Shown in pieces: positions 58,526-64,000 of a stretch of DNA of 64,000 nt. A program made the position numbers and the translations under genes. Position 1 is the stretch's first letter; each line of letters opens with the position of its first letter. Below the pieces are notes generated by a model, which was given only the letters and a program-made list of their open reading frames with translations, made no database searches and was not told where the DNA came from. Source of the stretch: Planctomycetia bacterium (lineage in GTDB: Bacteria; Planctomycetota; Phycisphaerae; UBA1845; UTPLA1); contig CP054187.1 in the NCBI GenBank assembly GCA_015200345.1, forward strand, positions 2,960,470 to 3,024,469, given 5' to 3'.

Positions 58526-59206
58526 TCACCCTCGCACCGCCGACCGGATCTCCTTCAAGCTCTCCGGCGGACGCGGATGCTGGAACATCCCCGACGACAC
58601 CACCAGGATATCCGCACCCGCCTCCACCAGCCGCCGGGCGTTGGTCGCCTTCACGCCGCCATCGACCGTGATCGTCGCCTTCGACCCCGTCTTTTCAATC
58701 AACCGCCGGATGTCGGATATCTTGACAAACGTATATTCAAGCATCGCCTGACCCGCGAACCCCGGCGCGATCCCCATCACGCACACGTTGTCGAGGTACG
58801 GCAGCACCGGCTCCAGCGCGCTCGCCGGCGTCTCCGGGTTGATCGCCACACCCGGCTCCCACCCGCCGCGCTCGATCCCCTGGATCACCCCCATCGCCCG
58901 CGTGCTCGCCTCCAGGTGAAAGATCATCCGAAACTGGCCCAGCCCCGCCATGCGGCTCAACCAGTCGTCCGGCCGGCTCACCATCAGGTGAACCTCCACC
59001 GGCAGCTTCGTCGCCTCGCACGTCCGTTTCACCATGGCCTCGCCAAAGCTGATCGTCGGCACGAAATGTCCGTCGCACACGTCGAGTTGGATCAGGTCCG
59101 CACCGGCCTGCTCGCACAGCCGAATCGCCCCGCCCAGATCCAGCAGATCGCCCGACAGGATCGACCCCGCCAACTGCACCCCGCCGCCGTTTGAATTCGT
59201 GCTCAT
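58526..59206 (-). CDS. rpe: Ribulose-phosphate 3-epimerase
   Basis: 226 residues from the ATG at 59206 (frame open to 59233). Family features: IQLDVCDGHFVPTISFG, VEVHLMV, GIAPGFAGQ and TVDGGVKATNARRLVEAGAD. It interconverts ribulose 5-phosphate and xylulose 5-phosphate. The usual LDxMDGxFVP motif has Cys in place of Met. rpiB, its pathway neighbour, is at 47.2 kb. Confidence 0.9.
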   Translation of the reverse strand: MSTNSNGGGVQLAGSILSGDLLDLGGAIRLCEQAGADLIQLDVCDGHFVPTISFGEAMVKRTCEATKLPVEVHLMVSRPDDWLSRMAGLGQFRMIFHLEASTRAMGVIQGIERGGWEPGVAINPETPASALEPVLPYLDNVCVMGIAPGFAGQAMLEYTFVKISDIRRLIEKTGSKATITVDGGVKATNARRLVEAGADILVVSSGMFQHPRPPESLKEIRSAVRG

Positions 59207-59401
59207 GCCGGAAATGGTACGGCCCGGTGGCATCGGTTTCCATCCGGGGTAATGGAATCGTTTGGGTCAACTCGCGCGCGTCAGCAAGTTGAATATCCAC
59301 CGTGGGGGGCGGGTTCGACTGCGCCGACGTCAAGAAGCCGCTCCCAGACCCGCGGCTGCGGGTCATCCTTCGCAGCTCGGATCGAGACGCAATCACGACT
59401 G

Positions 59402-59605
59402 CAAGCTGTTTCAAAACACCCTTTCCCTTTCAGGGAGAGGGTTGAGGTGAGGGCGAATCATTTCGTTTGAACCACAGTTCCCCCTCACCCGACCTCTCCC
59501 CCCAAGGGGGAGAGGAGTTTAGAAATCGGTTCTAAGTCCGGGCCTGGAGGTGAGAGCCTCTGCAGCTCCCAAGGGGGAGAGGAGTTTAGAAATCGGTTCT
59601 AAGTA
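59402..59605. repeat. Palindromic interspersed repeat, copy D, with tandem duplication of its right end
   Basis: A full element at about 59402-59537 matches copy C over its length (ends CAAGCTGTTTCAAAAC and GAAATCGGTTC). The right end, CAAGGGGGAGAGGAGTTT plus AGAAATCGGTTCTAAGT, occurs again at about 59570-59604 after a 32-bp spacer. No gene lies between rpe and the small zinc-ribbon protein; this repeat accounts for most of the gap. Confidence 0.8.
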
Positions 59606-59739
59606 TCGCTCGGCACGACACAACCAGTTGGAAGTTTGGTCGCTGCCAGGTCCCCGCAAACTTTGCGCGACTTAGGGAACGCTCCCCAGTGCCCGCCACA
59701 TCGGACAACTCGCGCCCGGAATCGGCCGATACCTACCCT

Positions 59740-60051
59740 ATGCCTGACCCAACGGGTGATTACCTCGATATCATCTCGGCCCCCGACGGCGAATACGCCC
59801 CCGAGCGATTCGTCCCCGCGCCGCCGTCCGGCTTGGTTGCCGGCGTGGTTCCTGCGCAGGAATCGGCCGCGGCGGCTTCGCGTCCATGGATCGGCATCCA
59901 TTTCGCATGCTGCGGTCACTACATTCGTGTATATCGTCGGCCGAATGAAACGCGCTACGTGGCCAAGTGCCCGAACTGCCACCGCCGCGCGGTGTTGAAG
60001 GTCGCCGCGAATGGCACCAGCGCGCGCATCTTCCGCGCCGGCCCGAACTAG
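59740..60051 (+). CDS. Small zinc-ribbon-like protein of unknown function
   Basis: 103 residues from the ATG at 59740 (a GTG at 59689 is an alternative). The N-terminal half is acidic and Pro-rich. The C-terminal half reads IGIHFACCGHYIRVYR and YVAKCPNCHRRAVLKV, two pairs of cysteines that could form a zinc ribbon. The function is unknown. No SD is evident, so the start is uncertain. Confidence 0.6.
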   Translation: MPDPTGDYLDIISAPDGEYAPERFVPAPPSGLVAGVVPAQESAAAASRPWIGIHFACCGHYIRVYRRPNETRYVAKCPNCHRRAVLKVAANGTSARIFRAGPN

Positions 60052-60175
60052 AGATCGGGCCGGGCAGCCAAGCGATAAATCGACGTAGGCTGCATCCTTC
60101 CGGATGCCGATGATCGGGATTGTGACAGAATGTGTCACTCCGCGCAGATTTATTTCATTTTCTGAAAAAAGAGTA

Positions 60176-60204
60176 TTGACTTTCAGAGATCAACTCTGTT
60201 AGCA
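60176..60204 (+). promoter_or_regulatory. Orphan promoter
   Basis: TTGACT (60176-60181) and TTAGCA (60199-60204) with a 17-nt spacer. About 50 nt further comes TTGGGAGGCTT, an SD-like run, but no start codon follows in range. Instead the sequence turns into the transposase remnant. It looks like the control region of a lost gene. Confidence 0.5.
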
Positions 60205-60265
60205 TCGCGGACGTGTGTTGAGGAGATACCTCGGCGCGTAAATCGCAGTAATTTGGGAGGCTTAA

Positions 60266-60571
60266 AGGGGACATTCTGGAACCTATCCCAAAACCTCTTT
60301 GAGCAGCAGTTGCCTTGGCTCACAGTTCAACTGGAATCTCGGGACGGTATTTTGTGAGAGACTTCGCCGTCGCCACAGGCGGCATCGCCGGCGTGATCGA
60401 CCACTACAACCATGATCGGCTGCACAGCAGTTTGAACTTCCTGCGGCCGGTGTGGATTATTATCGAGGAAACCCGGAGGCGCTGCTGGCCGAGCGCCGCC
60501 GGAAACTGACCACGGCCAGACAACTGCGAAAGCAGGAGAACCTGAACCTCCGCCAACGCCTGCTGCCCTGA
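60266..60571 (+). pseudogene. Transposase (integrase-core) C-terminal remnant
   Basis: From about 60387 the frame reads IDHYNHDRLHSSLNFLRPV, the end of an IS3-type integrase core. A two-base insertion near 60450 then shifts the frame, after which YYRGNPEALLAERRRK, LTTARQLRKQENLN and LRQRLLP follow to a stop at 60569-60571. The catalytic DDE residues lie further upstream in intact genes and are absent. The AAGGGGACATTCTGG at about 60268 may be a leftover of an IS end. There is no intact element here. Confidence 0.75.
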
Positions 60572-60642
60572 CCGGCAGCCCAAACCATCCTTAATTCTCA
60601 AAGGCGAACGGTCTCACTTTGAGTGAAACATTTCATCGGCGA

Positions 60643-62022
60643 CTACCGCTCGATTTGCTTGGATTTCTTGCGGCGCTCTTCTTCTTCCCGAATCCACTTG
60701 CGCAGGTTTTCAATTTCCGTACTGGAGTAGCGCTGAAGCTTGTCTTTCACGTCGGGGTTGTAGCCGCCGCGTTTCAAATAATACTCTTCATCCGGCACCG
60801 ACTTGTCGCGCGAGATGTTCTCCTGCACCCATTTCGTCCAGTTTTTTTCCAGCGTCTCCTTGGCCTCGGCGGGGAACTTTTCCTCCCACGCGCGCGTGCG
60901 GTCGCCCATGTATGTCGTCTGGCGGTCGGAGCCGACGCGCTTGGACAGGTCAAACACCGCGCGGAAATCCTTCCAGCCCTGGCGCCCGCCGCCCATCATG
61001 TAGGCGGCCAACGACCACGCCTGCGCATAGTTCAGGAAGCCCTGCTCGCTGGTCATGTCTTTGTGCCAGCTCTCGGGGTCGATCGTCCAGACGTAGTTGA
61101 AATCCTTCCACTTGGGCGTGCCGACGATGCGGCGAATGACCGGCGCGTAGCGCCCGCGATTGGGAATCTCCGCGAAGTTCTCCTCCACCGTCTTGTCAAA
61201 ATCCCAGTACTCGAACACCGCCGCGTGGCCTTCGTTCCACCAGCGCGGGCAATCCACCGGCACGCCGATGTTCGCACCGGGATAGAGCGTATTCCCCAGG
61301 CGAAGCTGCAATTCCATGTGGGCCGCTTCGTGCTTCAGCGTGCCTTTTTCCCACTTGCGAAAATCGGTCACCCCGTCGGTGAATTGCTGCAAGCGATAGC
61401 GCCGGGCCGGCCAGTGCGGCCCCCGATCGCCCACCAGATGCCCGAACGACATGAAGAAACCGCCGCTGCCCGGCGTGCCCCCGTTCTGCATGTAAGTCTC
61501 GCGATCGGCGAAGACGATGACTTCGATCTTCTCGCGCACGTCCGCCGGAACACCGCCCAGCAGCTTCGAATAGGCCCGGCCATACTCGCGATGGAGCATC
61601 TCCATGTACATCGCGGTATCCGCCGTGAACTCCTTGCTGATGTCGGTGCGGACAATGAAGGGGTGGCCCATGTACGTCCAGAGGCGGACTTCTTCCTGGC
61701 CCTTCATGAAGGTGCCGTCGCTGGAGTCGCCACGCTTGTCCTGCTTGATGCGCTTGAGCAGACGTTCGTAGCGCTTGTCGTACTCGGCATCGGTCTCGTT
61801 GCGCTTCTGGCCCCAGCGCACGCGCGGCATCTCGTCGTCCGACTTCTTCGGCTTGGCCTTCTTCTTCGAAGTCGATTTCTTCCCACCCTCGTCGGGCCCG
61901 GTCTGGACAAACTGTTCGCACGTCGGACCGGCCTGCACGCGGCCGGCGGACGACCACGCCGCCAAGCCCACGATCAACGACAACCCGACCGTCCAGAACG
62001 TCACTCGGTACTTGTGCAACAT
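60643..62022 (-). CDS. Exported DUF1570-like metallopeptidase-type protein
   Basis: 459 residues from the ATG at 62022, which starts a signal peptide (the frame is open to 62130). A Lys/Ser-rich linker (about 40-65) precedes the main domain. Near residue 231 is LKHEAAHMEL, an HExxH zinc-binding motif, and about 30 residues on WWNEGHAAVFEYWD supplies the downstream Glu typical of gluzincins. This matches the DUF1570 group frequent in planctomycetes. The C-terminal 60 residues are helical and rich in Glu, Arg and Lys. The substrate is unknown. Confidence 0.75.
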   Translation of the reverse strand: MLHKYRVTFWTVGLSLIVGLAAWSSAGRVQAGPTCEQFVQTGPDEGGKKSTSKKKAKPKKSDDEMPRVRWGQKRNETDAEYDKRYERLLKRIKQDKRGDSSDGTFMKGQEEVRLWTYMGHPFIVRTDISKEFTADTAMYMEMLHREYGRAYSKLLGGVPADVREKIEVIVFADRETYMQNGGTPGSGGFFMSFGHLVGDRGPHWPARRYRLQQFTDGVTDFRKWEKGTLKHEAAHMELQLRLGNTLYPGANIGVPVDCPRWWNEGHAAVFEYWDFDKTVEENFAEIPNRGRYAPVIRRIVGTPKWKDFNYVWTIDPESWHKDMTSEQGFLNYAQAWSLAAYMMGGGRQGWKDFRAVFDLSKRVGSDRQTTYMGDRTRAWEEKFPAEAKETLEKNWTKWVQENISRDKSVPDEEYYLKRGGYNPDVKDKLQRYSSTEIENLRKWIREEEERRKKSKQIER

Positions 62023-62170
62023 CGCACCACGCCTCCAGCCGCAAGAAGTTTTGACCTGTTCGTCCTCGGCGCGCGAAATCCAGCCTGTCGGGCACTCCGA
62101 GACGTCGGTCCTATTGAGTATTCTAAGCAAGGGATGATGGAAAGTACCAAGGAATTTCGCACCCGAGTCG

Positions 62171-64000
62171 TCAGCGGTTCAGGAGCGGTCGCGCCAGGGT
62201 ACACAGCGTGTAGCCGTCAGGAAGCGATTGCGAGGCAATGACTTCCGACGGTTCGAGGGTCGCTCTGCGGCGGAGGTCGGGCCAGAGTCTGCGCTTGGTC
62301 TCCGGCGGTGACCAGCCGGGGAAGCCGCCGTGAATCCAGTCCCACTCGCGGTCCGGCTCGTCGGGCCGTACGAGGTACTGCGTCATGCCTTGCGGATCCG
62401 ATTGCGACCCGATCAGGTGATCGAGCCTCGACCAGAACGCACGGTACTCGGCGACCCGGCAGTGCTGACCCGTGAGATACGTCAGCACATGGGCATCCAG
62501 CGGTTCGGCCCAGACCTGCTTCACGTCGTGTTCGACCAGTGCATCGGCCACGCGTTGCATCGGGTGCGGCGCGCCGACCTGCTGAACGAGGGCTGCCTGT
62601 CCAACCATCCAGGCCACGCAGAGTGCGACTACCGCCGCGCGACCGGCGGCGGGCAATCTGCGATTGATAAAGACGCACGCCGATAAGCCGGGCAGAAACA
62701 CCCAGATCGGCAGCCAGTAGCGGATCGTCGTGAAGTTGAAACTGCATCCGCCGAACAGGTACAGTCCGATGCAACCCATCGCGCCGAGCGCCAGCAGCGC
62801 CACCGGATGGTGCACACCGGGCGTCATGCGAAGCAATCGCCCGAGGCGCGGCCCCGACGTCAGCAGCAGCACTGCGCCGGCCGTCATCGCCGCGCCGGCC
62901 ACGATGCAGTTCGCGCCGCCGACCAGCCCGCCCCAGGCGATGTCCAGCGGCGCAAGCGAGGCATCCTGCCCGACGGTCACGAGCCGCAGGAACGGCTGCG
63001 GATCGGCCCCGAAGAAGACCGGCGCGCCGCATAGTAAATATACGAGTGTATCGCCGATCGCCCACGGAGGTCGCAAGCCCAGTGGCAGCGTCGGTTCCAG
63101 ACCCCGGCCGCGCAGCATCGCCAGGACGACGTACGCGATGGCCGGCGCCGAACCGACCACCGCACCCAGCAGCAGCGGGCCGCATCGCGGTATCATCGCT
63201 CGCGCAGACGCTACAAGCCGCCCTCGCCATGCTGCAACCACGCCGACAACGCCCAGTACGACTGCCGCGGCCGGTCGGGGAATCAGCCCGAGCAACAGTG
63301 CCGACTTCACGCCGGACTCATCGACTTGTACGGACCATGCGGTGGTGACCAACAACAACAACGCCACGACAACAACGGTCAAGGCCGTGACACCGAGGCG
63401 GTCGATCACGGTCCAGGCGGCCGCGCGCGGCGTGGCGTCGCGAAGCATCCGCAGCGGCGAACCGAGCAGGTAATGCACGAGAACTGGAGCGAGGAAAAAA
63501 ACAACCGATGGGTTGAGCCACAGTCCCGAGCCGACCAGCGCGCCGAAGACGAATTGCCGACGGGTCATCCGAACAAGCGACGCCTTTGTCACGGCAGCGC
63601 GGATCCGCGGAGATGCATGATTGCTCCTCGAAGATGGACAGGCGAACCACTCCGCATACGCCCAGAGTATCAACGTCCCCCAGAGCAGGTTCTCCACGTA
63701 CGCCCCGCGCGCGGAGATCGTCCACTGCGCGAACATCGGCGGACCGCACAGCAACACCGCCGCGCCGACGAATCCCGCGCGACGGCCCAGCCAGCGCGTG
63801 AGCATCAGGTACTGCACACCGACCATCGCCGCGAAAAAAATCGCCGGTGCTGCCCGCAGCGCGTGAATCGGTTTGGCAAAGAACGGCAGCAACGCCGCGA
63901 CGACGTAGGCCTCCAGGGCGCCCATGTAGCGCTGGCCGTAGAAATAAAGCGGGAAGCGCGTCCCCTCGGCGATGTCCTGCGCCATCAGCCCGACGATGGC
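62171..64000 (-). CDS. Multi-pass membrane protein, glycosyltransferase-39-like (partial, runs off the right edge)
   Basis: The frame is open to the window end (reading AIVGLMAQDIAEG from 64000), so the true start lies outside; at least 609 residues are present. About eleven membrane segments are spread over the sequence. The beginning, FPLYFYGQRYMGALEAYVVA, resembles the segment after the first loop of GT39/ArnT-type lipid-linked glycosyltransferases, but the catalytic Asp region would lie upstream of the edge. The C-terminal 120 residues form a soluble domain with VEHDVKQVWAEPLDAHVL. Function is not certain. Confidence 0.7.
   Translation of the reverse strand, partial: AIVGLMAQDIAEGTRFPLYFYGQRYMGALEAYVVAALLPFFAKPIHALRAAPAIFFAAMVGVQYLMLTRWLGRRAGFVGAAVLLCGPPMFAQWTISARGAYVENLLWGTLILWAYAEWFACPSSRSNHASPRIRAAVTKASLVRMTRRQFVFGALVGSGLWLNPSVVFFLAPVLVHYLLGSPLRMLRDATPRAAAWTVIDRLGVTALTVVVVALLLLVTTAWSVQVDESGVKSALLLGLIPRPAAAVVLGVVGVVAAWRGRLVASARAMIPRCGPLLLGAVVGSAPAIAYVVLAMLRGRGLEPTLPLGLRPPWAIGDTLVYLLCGAPVFFGADPQPFLRLVTVGQDASLAPLDIAWGGLVGGANCIVAGAAMTAGAVLLLTSGPRLGRLLRMTPGVHHPVALLALGAMGCIGLYLFGGCSFNFTTIRYWLPIWVFLPGLSACVFINRRLPAAGRAAVVALCVAWMVGQAALVQQVGAPHPMQRVADALVEHDVKQVWAEPLDAHVLTYLTGQHCRVAEYRAFWSRLDHLIGSQSDPQGMTQYLVRPDEPDREWDWIHGGFPGWSPPETKRRLWPDLRRRATLEPSEVIASQSLPDGYTLCTLARPLLNR

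Overview
The window is high-GC bacterial chromosome and reads as a planctomycete, probably close to Phycisphaerae. Pointers, by inference: a secreted nuclease with a C-terminal dockerin-like EF-hand pair of the planctomycete type, a zinc-ribbon membrane protein, a DUF1570-like secreted metallopeptidase, a PQQ-type propeller protein, an FG-GAP lipoprotein, many lipoproteins, and three ECF sigma/anti-sigma modules in 64 kb. No 16S rRNA is present, so the assignment rests on gene content.

Layout. 0.2-9.4 kb: a membrane GT2 glycosyltransferase, a lipoprotein overlapping a GH20-like hexosaminidase, ECF module 1, a membrane metallophosphoesterase and a GH1 glycosidase whose last codons overlap the 3' end of the RNase P RNA gene (rnpB, minus strand). 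9.9-12.4 kb: a lower-GC island with a Cys-rich lipoprotein and a TlpA-like thioredoxin protein behind a promoter whose spacer holds nine consecutive G. 12.4-24.3 kb: pseudouridine synthase, second GT2, ComEA-like and STAS proteins, a PAS/GAF/receiver regulator, the zinc-ribbon membrane protein, a 27-residue membrane peptide with its own promoter, Shine-Dalgarno and terminator, the PQQ-type propeller protein, a zinc dehydrogenase and a PAP2 phosphatase. 24.6-42.1 kb: ECF module 2, rpmB, gatCA, the nuclease, a PreA-type dehydrogenase carrying an in-frame interspersed repeat, serine hydrolase, Tat-exported RidA, typA, acetyltransferase, SGNH protein, PepSY protein, FG-GAP protein and serS. 42.1-51.2 kb: SSS symporter, prpB, cysteine desulfurase, a Sua5/low-molecular-weight phosphatase fusion followed by rpiB (the Bacillus ywlC-ywlE-ywlF order), hslU without hslV, a hydrolase and a tRNA-dihydrouridine synthase.

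51.3-57.9 kb is the most interesting part. A continuous minus-strand run holds, in transcription order, ECF sigma, anti-sigma with a Cys-containing outer domain, ArsP-like permease, an AhpD/CMD-family gene, ArsR-family repressor, second ArsP-like permease, TM0996-type small redox protein, membrane-anchored thioredoxin and CcdA. It looks like a metalloid/thiol-stress island. The AhpD/CMD gene has an in-frame UGA exactly where the second cysteine of the CxxC motif is expected. About 25 nt downstream is a hairpin with a GGUC loop, as in the E. coli fdhF SECIS. It is a candidate CxxU selenoprotein, but a further one-base frameshift leaves a pseudogene or sequencing error open.

58-64 kb: tRNA-Ser(UGA), rpe, interspersed repeats, a small zinc-ribbon protein, an orphan promoter cut off by a transposase remnant, the DUF1570-like protein and a multi-TM membrane protein that runs off the right edge. 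A family of palindromic CCTCTCCC/GGGAGAGG repeats is scattered through the window (about 20.4, 30.7, 38.3 and 59.5 kb).
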